Positions 27,973 to 36,618 are shown, counted from the stretch's first letter. The stretch: DNA of 64,000 bases from Gimesia algae (GCF_007746795.1 NZ_CP036343.1:4935357-4999356); one strand, 5' to 3'. Made by a program: numbers and translations. Notes: generated from the letters alone by a model not told the origin.

Positions 27973-28109
27973 ATAACCTCCTGAATGTCTATCAGCGGCT
28001 TGATAGGATGAATGAAAAGAAGAGGTATTACCTTAGGGTAATGTTGCTTCCTTAATCGTCCACTTTATTACTCTCATAATTTGCGGAATAAAGTATCAAG
28101 CCTAGAAAT

Positions 28110-28141
28110 AAAAAAGCCACTCACTGATCAATGTGAGTGGC
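28110..28141 (-). terminator. intrinsic terminator on the minus strand
   Basis: GCCACTCAC (28116-28124) and GTGAGTGGC (28133-28141) form a perfect 9-bp stem with an 8-nt loop. On the minus strand the stem is followed by TTTTTTATTT. It would terminate a transcript entering from the right, but no well-supported minus-strand gene lies immediately upstream. Confidence 0.75.
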
Positions 28142-28211
28142 TGCTTGACTCAGACATCCATTTATGTATACTGCATCCGTCGCATAAGCCGAGTAAGCAG
28201 CTTGCGTGACA

Positions 28212-28239
28212 GCGAGACCAAGCAGCACCTTGGTCTCGC
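28212..28239. other. perfect 11-bp stem-loop
   Basis: GCGAGACCAAG (28212-28222) and CTTGGTCTCGC (28229-28239) pair exactly around a 6-nt loop. No T run follows on either strand. With the terminator 70 bp to its left, it could be part of a minus-strand small RNA or the tail of a lost gene. Confidence 0.5.
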
Positions 28240-28397
28240 ATTCTTCAAGGCGGGGAGAATGTTACCCCTGAATGATTAAGAAATAGTGACGTAATAATGA
28301 AGGTATTGTGAATCGCTTTTCCATGTGACACAAGTGTTTTTAAATTAGCTGTTTAGCGATCGACTTATTTCGAACTCTTCTAAAAAATATCAAGCAG

Positions 28398-28628
28398 TTA
28401 GGTTATTTCTCTTATATCCAGCTTACTTAGCCTGGATATCTGAATAGTATATCGGGCTAGTTTATTGTGTATGAATGATCTGTAGTATCCAGATTTACTA
28501 ATTCCGTTCGCATCTAGTCGGATAGACTTTAGTAGGTACATTTGTTCATGTTTCAGGCGATATCTGAATTTTATTGATTCTGTAGATAAAATCTTAATGA
28601 AGAACTTCATTACCCGTTGTCTAGACAT
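28398..28628 (-). CDS. uncertain small basic ORF
   Basis: A 76-residue frame rich in Lys, Arg, Ile and Tyr, beginning MSRQRVMKFFIKI. It has no ribosome-binding site and no recognised family. It lies just left of the IS3 remnant and right of a minus-strand terminator, which is the only contextual support. It may be a decayed gene fragment. Confidence 0.25.
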   Translation of the reverse strand: MSRQRVMKFFIKILSTESIKFRYRLKHEQMYLLKSIRLDANGISKSGYYRSFIHNKLARYTIQISRLSKLDIREIT

Positions 28629-28689
28629 AATTATAGGATTGGTCCTATTGGTCTGCTTTTCAAAAACTGGTCCAATTGTTATGAAGGTT

Positions 28690-29570
28690 CTTAGCGTCCT
28701 TTTGACGAGGAGAACTTTTGATGAACAAGCGAAGAAAACGTCACAACCCCGAGCAGATTGTCCGCAAGTTGCGTGATGCGGATGCGATGCTGAATGCCGG
28801 TAAAGACCTGGCATCCGTGCTGCAGACCCTGGAGGTCAGTGAATCGACTTACTTGCGCTGGCGGAATCAGTACGGCGGCATGAAATCGGAAGAAGCCAAG
28901 CGTCTCAAACAACTGGAAGACGAGAACAAGCGACTGAAAGAACTGGTCGCCGATCTGTCTCTGGATAACAAAATGCTGAAATATATCTCGGAGGGAAACT
29001 GGTAAGCCCTTCCCGAAAACGAGCCGCCGTCAACGCGATCCAGGGTGAGTTCCATGTTTCTGAGCGGAGAGCGTGTCTGGTTCTGGATCAGCCCCGGGCC
29101 ACTCAGCGTTACCAGTCGAGCCCACGCAGTGATGAGCCGTCCCTGGTCAAGCGCATGTATGAGCTGGTACGGTCACGGCCTCGATTCGGCTATCGCCGCA
29201 TTGCCAGGCTGCTACAACGGGAAGGCTGGCAGGCCAGTTTTACCCGCGTGTATCGTTTGTGGCGTCGGGAAGGGCTGAAAGTACCTCAAAAGAAGAGAAA
29301 ACGGCGCAGGCTTGGTGATTCCCGGAATGGTTGTCACCTGCTGCGGCCAGAACAGAAAGATCATGTCTGGTGCTGGGACTTTGTGTTTGACCGGACCACA
29401 TCGGGCAGTTCCCTGAAATGGTTTTCCATTGTTGATGAATTCACCCGGGAATGTTTATCATTGAAGGTTGATCGAAGTATTCGGAGCGAAGATGTGATCG
29501 ATACACTGGCCGAACTGTTTTCTTCCAGGGGAGTGCCAGACGCCATCTGGTGTGACCACGGCACCGACCG
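28690..29570 (+). mobile_element. IS3-family insertion sequence, right part missing
   Basis: Two overlapping transposase frames in the -1 arrangement typical of IS3 elements are followed by an abrupt loss of homology near 29540-29575, inside the DDE domain. The right terminal repeat is therefore gone, and the left end could not be fixed (taken as just upstream of the first frame). It cannot move on its own. Confidence 0.8.
28718..29005 (+). CDS. IS3-family transposase OrfA
   Basis: The 95-residue protein has an N-terminal helix-turn-helix (RHNPEQIVRKLRDADAML, then VSESTYLRWRNQYGG) and a leucine-zipper-like coiled coil (KRLKQLEDENKRLKEL). This is the DNA-binding/dimerisation OrfA of the IS407-like group of IS3. 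Its start follows GAGGAG at about 28708. It overlaps the OrfB frame at its 3' end. Intact, but its partner is truncated. Confidence 0.88.
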   Translation: MMNKRRKRHNPEQIVRKLRDADAMLNAGKDLASVLQTLEVSESTYLRWRNQYGGMKSEEAKRLKQLEDENKRLKELVADLSLDNKMLKYISEGNW

Positions 29571-29583
29571 AAACGTCATTTGA
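28999..29583 (+). pseudogene. truncated IS3-family transposase OrfB (DDE integrase)
   Basis: The frame opens at the OrfA stop in the -1 register (VSPSRKRAAV, then VSERRACLVLDQPRATQRYQ) and continues through HTH_21-type RPRFGYRRIARLL to the rve integrase domain. The first catalytic Asp is in WCWDF and the second falls at CDHG, where the sequence turns to unrelated residues and ends at a stop at 29581. The third catalytic residue (Glu) and about 100 residues are lost, so it is inactive. Confidence 0.85.
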
Positions 29584-29832
29584 AATATCATTGCGCAAGC
29601 GATCCACGCGGGAAACATACCCCCTGTAATCGTGCATCTCTGCGGGAAGTTCGGCATCGGTTTCCTCGCAGCATAAAGTCGCGTCGAACAGACACAGATA
29701 ATCAAATCGCCAGTTCGACTGGATGGTATCATCATTTCTCAACCTGTGTGGCGAGAGAAGTGCGTTCATGGCTTCGACAATGACAGACAGTGTCGTTGAC
29801 GCAGGAACAAGGACGTACAGGTGTGTCTTCAT
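29541..29832 (-). pseudogene. 5' fragment of a host gene cut by the IS3 remnant
   Basis: Starting at ATG 29832, about 95 residues read as a plausible soluble protein (MKTHLYVLVP, WRFDYLCLFD, VVTPDGVW). The reading then enters the antisense strand of the IS3 OrfB and continues to a stop at 29458, so the last residues are foreign. The 3' part is not found left of the element, so it was probably deleted. I do not recognise the family. Confidence 0.5.
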
Positions 29833-30236
29833 TTATGCCAAAGATTCAAGAGGATCGAATAACCATTATATAGACAAAACCAGACTGTGCCTCTTTTGAC
29901 GGTAACGTCTCTAAGCCTGTTTGAGACCGGTCTAATAGATAACTCCAGCCTATGGTTAAATGTGATTCGTTTCAGGTACAGACTTAATCTATCATCTAAC
30001 TGATTTTTTGTCTATTATCATGTAAAATCCAGCAGAGGTTGTACTCACCGTCTGCCGGGATGGTTCATTCGGTTGAGCCTGAAGATAGCCTTGATGCAGA
30101 CACTTATCGCCGCTGATAACCTGTTACACTGCGAGATCAAATTAACCTGTTCAAGCTACTATTCCCCGTTTTCACAACCATTGAGTAAGTGAGAGTGCCA
30201 GACTCGTATCACCACATCTGCAGGGAGGCTGTTTAT
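29833..30236. other. intergenic, no gene seen
   Basis: About 400 bp between divergent frames; no supported gene, repeat or clear promoter. Confidence 0.35.
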
Positions 30237-30554
30237 GTGACTGAAAAAAAGCGTATCAGATTCATCAGCATTGCAGGTTATACCATTCTCTTTCTGCTGG
30301 TCTTTTATGTATCGAGCATAGGCCCCTTTAATGCAAAAATGATGCACTCAGTCAGGGAATCACTGGATAGCGGCAAAATTGACCCGATTTTCACTTTCGA
30401 CAATTTTGATGCCGTTTATGCCCCCTTAACAGGGGCTGCCAATAAAATTCCCTTTCTGGAAGACCTGCTTTACGATTACCTGATTTTTTGCTCTGAATCG
30501 ATCTATCCACTGGACCATGCAGGAGACTTTGAACTACTCCCGGTCCCGGAATAA
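30237..30554 (+). CDS. small membrane-anchored hypothetical protein
   Basis: A 105-residue protein starting at GTG 30237 (VTEKKRIRF), chosen because GGGAGG lies 8 nt upstream. One N-terminal hydrophobic helix (about 8-27, SIAGYTILFLLVFYVSSIG) is followed by a mixed-charge region ending FELLPVPE. No family is recognised. It lies between the IS3 remnant and the solitary REP-like pair. Confidence 0.55.
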   Translation: MTEKKRIRFISIAGYTILFLLVFYVSSIGPFNAKMMHSVRESLDSGKIDPIFTFDNFDAVYAPLTGAANKIPFLEDLLYDYLIFCSESIYPLDHAGDFELLPVPE

Positions 30555-30680
30555 CAGGCGTGTCATCCAGATTCGTAACACTGCGGTGCAGGCCACAAGA
30601 CCCATTCATCATCTTGAAAACATTACCCGTCTTCGTAATCGACCAGATGGGTTTCATGCTGAATAGGATGCAGTCGTCAC

Positions 30681-30750
30681 ATCAGCCGTATGGGGTGAGC
30701 CGCGGTTCTGCTGCTTCACGTTAAACCGGGACGAATACCCTGTGGCTCAC
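30681..30750. repeat. solitary REP-like inverted pair, opposite order
   Basis: Arms at 30681-30707 (starts ATCAGCCGTATGGGG) and 30724-30750 (starts AACCGGGACGAATACCCTG) correspond to the right and left arms of the tandem array, but in reversed order and with a 16-nt spacer. It is the same repeat family about 4.8 kb from the array. Confidence 0.65.
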
Positions 30751-30778
30751 CAGGAATGCCGCTTTGAACCATACTAAC

Positions 30779-31324
30779 CTACTCACGTTTGACTGGCTCA
30801 ACAAAAAGATCCGAATCAGAATTGTCAGACTCCTGATTTTCAGGGGGGGCGCTGCCGATAAAGCATGGTCCCGAGGGATCGGGCGCGACACGGGGTTGCC
30901 TGTCGAACGAGTCGACGTTCCCGATTTCCAGCAACCAGTAATTTTCGCCTCGACTCACGCCTAACGAATATTCATGCAGCCTGCCCTCCACTGCTGTGCC
31001 ATACCAGCTGATTGAGTCAAAGCCGGTTGGTTCATTTTCGTAAAGCGTTCCCTCCCAGGTCACGCCGACGTCTGTCACCAGATTTTGGCAGGTCGGGTTG
31101 TGGCGGCGTTCCGGAACACAATAAGTTTTGATGTCATCCAGCGACCAGCGGGCTTCCAGGGCAGCGGTGACTTCTGCGGCGGAAGCGAACTTTGACTGGG
31201 TCTCCGTTGTGACTTCCGAGGAATTTCCACTCGGCGTATCGGGAACCGAAGGAGTGCAGCCCCACATCGTCATCAGGATTGCCAGGTTGAGTATCTGTAG
31301 ACACAGCTTTCGTTGAGAGCACAT
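30779..31324 (-). CDS. putative lipoprotein, unknown function
   Basis: From the ATG at 31324 (181 residues) a leader runs to LMTMWGC, a plausible lipobox. The mature part starts with a Pro/Ser/Thr-rich linker and has a folded-looking central part (WSLDDIKTYCVPERR, VGVTWEGTLYENE, YWLLEIGNVDSF) ending in a charged tail. No family is recognised. GGGGAAT precedes the start. The frame is open 29 codons upstream but that extension would disrupt the leader. Confidence 0.55.
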   Translation of the reverse strand: MCSQRKLCLQILNLAILMTMWGCTPSVPDTPSGNSSEVTTETQSKFASAAEVTAALEARWSLDDIKTYCVPERRHNPTCQNLVTDVGVTWEGTLYENEPTGFDSISWYGTAVEGRLHEYSLGVSRGENYWLLEIGNVDSFDRQPRVAPDPSGPCFIGSAPPENQESDNSDSDLFVEPVKRE

Positions 31325-31541
31325 AGGATTCCCCGGAGACTTCACACCATGTAGCGATGTGATTGATGATTCGAGCAGACACTCCATGATACCAGCCAGA
31401 ACTCGCAACACAAATGCATAATTTCCGGTGGAATCCCTTAAGAGAATGCTTGGAATGTCTCAGTGATTCACTTAGGATAGGGACTGTATTTCTGTCTATT
31501 TCACACAGGCGTTCGAAAAAAACACGCGATCGGATTGAGTC

Positions 31542-32684
31542 ATGTTACCGCAGAGACGTCAGTTTTATATTCACACATTTATGATCTTATCTGCCCTGCT
31601 CCTTTCAGGCGGGAATCAGCTTCTGCAGGCGTTACCCCCTGCCGGAAACATCGATTTCAATGAGAAATACAAACAATTGTTACAGGAAGCGAAATCCGCT
31701 CCTTCCAAAAACACCTTGAAAGAAATCGCGTTTGACGCGATCAACGCCAGCCAGTCTGCGATCCAATCAGGCGATTATACGTCCGCTGTGAAGATCGCTA
31801 CTTTCGCCATTAAAGTCGGGAAAACTGCCGGCAGCAACCACGCCTTTACGCTGGCGAACAGTGTAAGACAACGCAGTGTAATGCTGTCGCTCGAATATCG
31901 TGATGTGGAAAAAGCGCATCAAACACTGCAGGAAAATCCCAACGACGCGAGCTCGGCATTCTTATATGGAAAGTTTGCCGCCTTAAAGTTGAACAACTGG
32001 AAAGAGGGACTATTCTGGCTTGCCAAAGGGGATGATGCGGAATATCAAACCCTGGCAAAGCAGGAAATCGCAAACTCAAATGATGCAGATGCGCTGCTGA
32101 CAGTCGCCAATGGCTGGTATCAGTTAGCTGATCAAGAGAAAGGCTCAACAAAACAGGAACTGGAAATGCACGCGTATGACCTGTATAGTCAGGCATGGTC
32201 GCGCACTCTTGGCCCTGATCGAGCAGCACTGAATACCAGGTTAAACGAAATGCCCCTGCGGTATCTGAATCACATGCAGGAAGAAGATGTGGTTCATGGT
32301 GGATGGCCTTTCGGAAAAAATGGTGACGCGGGAAATGGCAAGGGACTGTTTACCGTCAATCAGCTTGAATTTCCCAATGGTCTGGGCATGGTTCCAGCAA
32401 GTAGAGGTTCCGCAAGCGTGTCTTACCAATTGGACGGTCAATTCAAAACTTTTGTGACCGGTGTAGCCCTCACGGACGATAATTATCAATTTGGCGGTAC
32501 AGTTACATTTACGGTGCTGGGAGATAACCGGGTTCTCTGGAAATTCCCTCTGAAAGATCAAAAGGACGTGCAGTTCTGCAAAATTTCGGTCAGGAACATT
32601 AACAGACTGGAAATTCGAACTGAAACGAAATCGATTAATCGGGGTGCACACGCCGTCTGGCTTGATCCACACGTTCTGAAATAG
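31542..32684 (+). CDS. secreted NPCBM-domain protein with helical N-terminal repeats
   Basis: The 380-residue protein has a signal peptide (about 1-33), a helical TPR-like region (about 40-245: SGDYTSAVKIATFAIK, YGKFAALKLNNWKEGLFWLAKG) and a C-terminal NPCBM-type domain (about 265-380) with FPNGLGMVP, SVSYQLDGQFKTFVTGVALTD and VLGDNRVLWK. The domain pairing suggests a carbohydrate-binding extracellular or periplasmic protein; it has no catalytic domain. Same C-terminal module type as the gene at 7744-8946. Confidence 0.75.
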   Translation: MLPQRRQFYIHTFMILSALLLSGGNQLLQALPPAGNIDFNEKYKQLLQEAKSAPSKNTLKEIAFDAINASQSAIQSGDYTSAVKIATFAIKVGKTAGSNHAFTLANSVRQRSVMLSLEYRDVEKAHQTLQENPNDASSAFLYGKFAALKLNNWKEGLFWLAKGDDAEYQTLAKQEIANSNDADALLTVANGWYQLADQEKGSTKQELEMHAYDLYSQAWSRTLGPDRAALNTRLNEMPLRYLNHMQEEDVVHGGWPFGKNGDAGNGKGLFTVNQLEFPNGLGMVPASRGSASVSYQLDGQFKTFVTGVALTDDNYQFGGTVTFTVLGDNRVLWKFPLKDQKDVQFCKISVRNINRLEIRTETKSINRGAHAVWLDPHVLK

Positions 32685-32715
32685 AACCGAATTCAGTTTG
32701 AAAAGGAAATGATGA

Positions 32716-33180
32716 GTGGGAGCAGCCCCCGATACTCTCTCCGAAAACGAACCGCCTCCAGACTGGACTGCCAGTCTGGAGGGAACCTGGAAATCAGACT
32801 GGCCGTTAACGAAGCAGCATCTGGAGGCGGAGTGCAATCTGCCTGCAGAAGCAATCCTCGGGCTGGAACGATTGCTGGGCAAGATGACGGTGCAATACGA
32901 CGGGCATCGTGCCTTCTATACGATGCCCGAAATTCGATATATCAAAGCGGGCAAAGAACACATTCTCGCAGGCTGGACACGGCAAGAGCCCCTGCATGTG
33001 CTCGGCCGCACAACGTCGCAGATTGCTCTGCTGACGAAAGCCGTCGCACCCCCCGTCGACCAGGACGCGATTACCCTGCTCACCTTTGAGACTGCGGATA
33101 TCTACTGGCTCTATTTGGGCCATTCTTCCCTCGTCGGTCTGCATGTCCGAGAATACTTCTGCAGGATCGTATCGAAGTAA
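32716..33180 (+). CDS. hypothetical protein
   Basis: A 154-residue soluble protein starting at GTG 32716, with AAGGA about 11 nt upstream. Segments such as LEGTWKSDWPLT, YDGHRAFYTMPE and VGLHVREYFCRI look like a small lipocalin-like or barrel fold, but I do not recognise a family. It follows the NPCBM gene by 31 bp on the same strand and may be cotranscribed. Confidence 0.55.
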   Translation: MGAAPDTLSENEPPPDWTASLEGTWKSDWPLTKQHLEAECNLPAEAILGLERLLGKMTVQYDGHRAFYTMPEIRYIKAGKEHILAGWTRQEPLHVLGRTTSQIALLTKAVAPPVDQDAITLLTFETADIYWLYLGHSSLVGLHVREYFCRIVSK

Positions 33181-33194
33181 AACTCGGTGAGAAC

Positions 33195-34361
33195 TTACTT
33201 CTGCTTCGCATCGGGGCCGACGTCTTCCGGTTTCAATTGTTTGAGCAGCCTCTTACCGCTGCGGCGGGTGTTTTTGATCGTGATATTCTCCGGCAGCAGC
33301 GTCCGCGAGCGGCTGCCCAGGCCGTGGCCTGTGACGATTTCTTCGCCTGCGTTGTCGATCAGTGTGTTGCCGTCGATGAGTACGTTTTGGACCTGCGCGT
33401 GTTGATGCAGTTCCGGGTCTGGCACACCCGCGCTCAAGGCAATCGCACCGTCGATCCGGTCGCCAACTCCTTCGATATGATTGCCGATGATCTGATGCCC
33501 TGCACCGACAACGCGAATGCCGCCGGAATGCCGGTCGCCGTCACCCAGGATCAGGTTTTCGCGAACGATGCAGTTATTTCCGTGCCGCAGTGTCAGAGCG
33601 CCGGCGCAGCCGAAGATGGTATTGCGTTCGTAAATATTGTCGCACGACTTGTTGGAGATGAGTTCCACTTCGCCGTCACAGTTTTCGAACAGGTTCTCAG
33701 TAACCACACATCGGGCTGATTTCATGGACGTTTCACTGGTGCCAATCCGCAGCGTTTCAAAACCGTTGCCGTCTCCCCGTGCCATATCGACGAAGTGATT
33801 GCCAGTGATGCGATGCGAGCCGACCTCCCCTTCTCCCACCAGCCAGACGACCAGCATGTTTCCCGAATGGTTCTTGCCGGCTAAGCGGCAGTGATCGACG
33901 CGGTGATGGTGTCCGTACAGGCTGAGCCAGGGATAGCGGACATCGATGTCTGCCGGATTATAGTCCGCAATCGTGCAGCCGGTCACCCGGTGATGCGAAC
34001 CGGACACGCGGATGACGTGCCCCGACTTCAGGCTCCCGTTCTTAAAAGTGAATCCATCAAGCACACCATGCGCGCCGTACAGTCTGAGCGAAGACTCACC
34101 CGTCCACGCGACCTGGGAACGCACGGTGACCGGTTTCTCAGGCGTTCCCTTGAGGGTCAGTTTCAATGCGACGTGATGCCAGTCAGCGCCGACGATGGTG
34201 ATGACATCCCCCGGCTGGGCCGACTCCGCAGCGGCCTTTAACCCGGACGGCGTTTCCACACGAAGCTCTTCCGCATTCGCGATGCCAGCCCAGGCTGTCA
34301 TAACTAAAACGAGAGACACCAACACGCTCCGGATTGAGTGAAGAAAGAACGCTGGTTCCAT
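33195..34361 (-). CDS. polysaccharide lyase family 6-type right-handed beta-helix protein
   Basis: From the ATG at 34361 (388 residues; an upstream ATG at 34406 is possible) there is a signal peptide and a parallel beta-helix. The PL6 (alginate/chondroitinase B) features are clear: GDGNGFETLRIG, ELISNKSCDN with the catalytic-type Lys, and ALTLRHGNNCIVREN with the catalytic-type Arg. PL6 enzymes cleave uronic-acid polysaccharides by beta-elimination, which suits a marine polysaccharide degrader. Substrate is not decided by sequence. It is about half the length of two-domain members and lacks the second helix. Confidence 0.83.
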   Translation of the reverse strand: MEPAFFLHSIRSVLVSLVLVMTAWAGIANAEELRVETPSGLKAAAESAQPGDVITIVGADWHHVALKLTLKGTPEKPVTVRSQVAWTGESSLRLYGAHGVLDGFTFKNGSLKSGHVIRVSGSHHRVTGCTIADYNPADIDVRYPWLSLYGHHHRVDHCRLAGKNHSGNMLVVWLVGEGEVGSHRITGNHFVDMARGDGNGFETLRIGTSETSMKSARCVVTENLFENCDGEVELISNKSCDNIYERNTIFGCAGALTLRHGNNCIVRENLILGDGDRHSGGIRVVGAGHQIIGNHIEGVGDRIDGAIALSAGVPDPELHQHAQVQNVLIDGNTLIDNAGEEIVTGHGLGSRSRTLLPENITIKNTRRSGKRLLKQLKPEDVGPDAKQK

Positions 34362-34452
34362 CTCTGCCGAACGAGTCGACACTGGTACTCGATCTTTTTT
34401 TTTCACTGGTTCAATTTCTGGTTAATGAATGCGCTTATCGGGGCGAGATTTC

Positions 34453-34932
34453 TTACTTCCCCTTCTCTCTCTCAAACTTCACCAGAATATGTTGGTTCTC
34501 AGCGGTTGAAGAAAATTCAGTCGGACGATTCCGACCAGCAGGTGCGAAACACAACTTACGGGTATTCTTTTTGAGTTCGTAGATACCCCGCATCGTTTGT
34601 CCCTGGTCCTGCCCCGAAGTTGGTGTGAAATCAATCGTTTTGGGTTTCTGTGTCGGATCAATAGTGCTGGTTCCCTTGGCGACCTCGTTCCCTTCCGAGT
34701 GCAGGCTCCAGGTTCCATCAGATCCGTTGACCACCGTAAACTTAGTGGCGTCTGCAGCATCTGCTTTGTTACCATTGACTTCCAGGGTCTTGATCCTCCA
34801 GGTTCCTTCAATCAGCTTGTGGTCTTTTTTGATCGCGGCCTCTTTGGCATCGTCGGCAGAAGCAAGCGTAGTCATGGACATGAGCAGAGCGAGTGCTCCG
34901 CGAAACAGATATCCGAAATGAGCGCGTTTCAT
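34453..34932 (-). CDS. TIGR03067-family secreted protein
   Basis: The 159-residue protein has a signal peptide (about 1-26) and the lipocalin-like pattern of the TIGR03067 planctomycete family: DHKLIEGTWRIKTLEVNG, PKTIDFTP, GIYELKKNTRKLCFA and the NRPTEF segment before the last strand. Function is not known. GGGGAA precedes the start. It lies upstream of the PL6 gene on the same strand with a 91-bp gap. Confidence 0.85.
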   Translation of the reverse strand: MKRAHFGYLFRGALALLMSMTTLASADDAKEAAIKKDHKLIEGTWRIKTLEVNGNKADAADATKFTVVNGSDGTWSLHSEGNEVAKGTSTIDPTQKPKTIDFTPTSGQDQGQTMRGIYELKKNTRKLCFAPAGRNRPTEFSSTAENQHILVKFEREKGK

Positions 34933-35078
34933 GATATTCCCCTGGGTAGAAGTCTAAATTAGCAGTCAACACACTTTGTACAACTCTCTATCCTAGAAGA
35001 CCTGCAGGTGATCTACAATGTTTTTCATCACAGAAACCCAAAAGGGGGAGCCTTCAGAATCATGCCAGGGAACACAAC

Positions 35079-35411
35079 ATGACTGAGAAGAGTCCAGATG
35101 ATTATCGCGAACCGCTGTCGAGCGAGGCCATCGCAGCATTAAGCGAAGAAGTCGCGGAACTGGTTGAATCTTGCCGGGGGATATTCGACCAGGATGAACT
35201 CGCGGGAGTCGATCATTACCTTAACCATAATGAGCCGGAAATGGCGTTCGAAGGACTGTTAATTGATCTGATCAATGCCAACAGAGTTCCAGATTCTTTC
35301 GATTCAGATCAATGGAAGAGGATCGCACAAACCGCCGGGTTACCTGCTGGCGGTGTATTTGATGAAGACATCTGGAACAAGTTTTGTATCTGGCTCGAAG
35401 AAAAACAATAA
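35079..35411 (+). CDS. small acidic protein, MafI-immunity-like pattern
   Basis: A 110-residue acidic, helical, cytoplasmic protein. The central block (VDHYLNHNEPEMAFEGLLIDL) resembles the pattern of MafI-type immunity and related small proteins, where a helix ends in a tyrosine/His/Glu motif followed by an amphipathic helix. No toxin gene is next to it, so the resemblance is not proof of an immunity role. The start has no strong ribosome-binding site. Confidence 0.55.
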   Translation: MTEKSPDDYREPLSSEAIAALSEEVAELVESCRGIFDQDELAGVDHYLNHNEPEMAFEGLLIDLINANRVPDSFDSDQWKRIAQTAGLPAGGVFDEDIWNKFCIWLEEKQ

Positions 35412-35468
35412 CGGATTCATAATCTAAAGGTATCAGTTGCCTCAAACATCTGAACTTTCCCGAAATTA

Positions 35469-36449
35469 ATGAAAGCACTTAACATGCAGAGACTTTCTTC
35501 CCACCAGCTGACCCGCTGTAGCGTGTTGATCGTTATTTCAGTGGTCTGCCAGGTCTCATCAGGCCAGGAACCAACTTCCCCCGACACACTTGACCGTCCG
35601 CTGCGGGTTCTGACGGCGAACATCTGGAACTATGCAGAGCCGTACGAACTTCGCATGAAACTACTGCGCGAGCAGATCACCGCACTGCAGCCTGATGTGA
35701 TCGGCTTTCAGGAAGCGGGCTGGAAACCAAAAGAAGAACACCAGGTCAAACAGTTGCTGCGGGGCATGAACTACTTTATTGAACATGAATCCGATGGAGC
35801 CGATTCCAAAGAACGCCGCCTGCTGGATGTGGCGGTCGCGTCCCGCTGGCCTTTGAAACGCAAAGCATTTCATAGTCTGCCTGGCAGCGGGAAAGCGCTG
35901 GCAGTTGAGATCGCAGCACCACAGCCCATCGGGCGCCTGTTGTTTGTTTCCACATTCGGGACAGCGCGCTGGCAGTTCGACCGCGAACTCCAGCGCGAAC
36001 GCGATGCCGTAGCGCTGGACCGTTTCGTTCGTGAAATCAGCGATCCCAACGGCTTCCCGCCGATCATTGCCGGCGACTTTGACGCCACACCGGACTCTGC
36101 CAGTATTCGTTATCTCACCGGACTTCAGAGTCTGGATGGACACAGCACGCATTACTATGATGCGTGGAAAGCAGCCGGAAACAGGGACGAAGGGAATACC
36201 TGGTCCACGCAGAATCACTATGCGAAAAAGACCACCGAACAGTTCTGGCGTCGCTCCGACCATCATCGCCGCATCGATTATATCTTTCTCGGTTCCCCTC
36301 ACCATTATCGCGGATATGCACGTGTTGTCTCAACGCGCGTCGTACTCAATCAACCTGTCGGAAAAGACTGGCCCAGCGACCATTTCGGCGTTCTGGCAGA
36401 GATCGCGACGACACCAAAAGGCTCTGAAGCGACAGGCATCGACAAATAG
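35469..36449 (+). CDS. secreted endonuclease/exonuclease/phosphatase-family protein with altered His motif
   Basis: The 326-residue protein has a leader (about 1-33) and a DNase I-like metallo-hydrolase fold: LTANIWNY, FQEAGW (metal Glu), GDFDATPDS (Asp/Asn pair region), RRIDYIF and SDHFGV (catalytic His). The first active-site His, usually in a (N/S)THL strand, is replaced: this part reads FVSTFGTARW. The enzyme may act on phosphodiesters or sphingomyelin-like lipids, or be impaired. ATGs at 35469 and 35484 are both possible starts. Confidence 0.75.
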   Translation: MKALNMQRLSSHQLTRCSVLIVISVVCQVSSGQEPTSPDTLDRPLRVLTANIWNYAEPYELRMKLLREQITALQPDVIGFQEAGWKPKEEHQVKQLLRGMNYFIEHESDGADSKERRLLDVAVASRWPLKRKAFHSLPGSGKALAVEIAAPQPIGRLLFVSTFGTARWQFDRELQRERDAVALDRFVREISDPNGFPPIIAGDFDATPDSASIRYLTGLQSLDGHSTHYYDAWKAAGNRDEGNTWSTQNHYAKKTTEQFWRRSDHHRRIDYIFLGSPHHYRGYARVVSTRVVLNQPVGKDWPSDHFGVLAEIATTPKGSEATGIDK

Positions 36450-36618
36450 CAATCATACAATTAACGCATTTTTCATGAGCCATGAACCAGCATCGTGCTT
36501 CCGTGGTCATTACAATTACTGATCAGTTCGATCATCTATAGTTCGTGAAAACTCCATCGACACGAAGAGATCAACCAGTGATTTCGTTTCAAATTAAAAA
36601 GTAAGGTTCATTTCAATC

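Larger units (their letters stand above)
27973..28397. other. intergenic region with two strong hairpins
   Basis: About 425 bp. It contains a terminator-type hairpin (28110-28141) and an 11-bp perfect stem (28212-28239). No gene with a start codon is supported. Confidence 0.4.

Noticed and set aside
35079..35411. Toxin-immunity module
   Set aside because: The small acidic protein resembles MafI-type immunity proteins, but no polymorphic toxin or secretion gene lies nearby.
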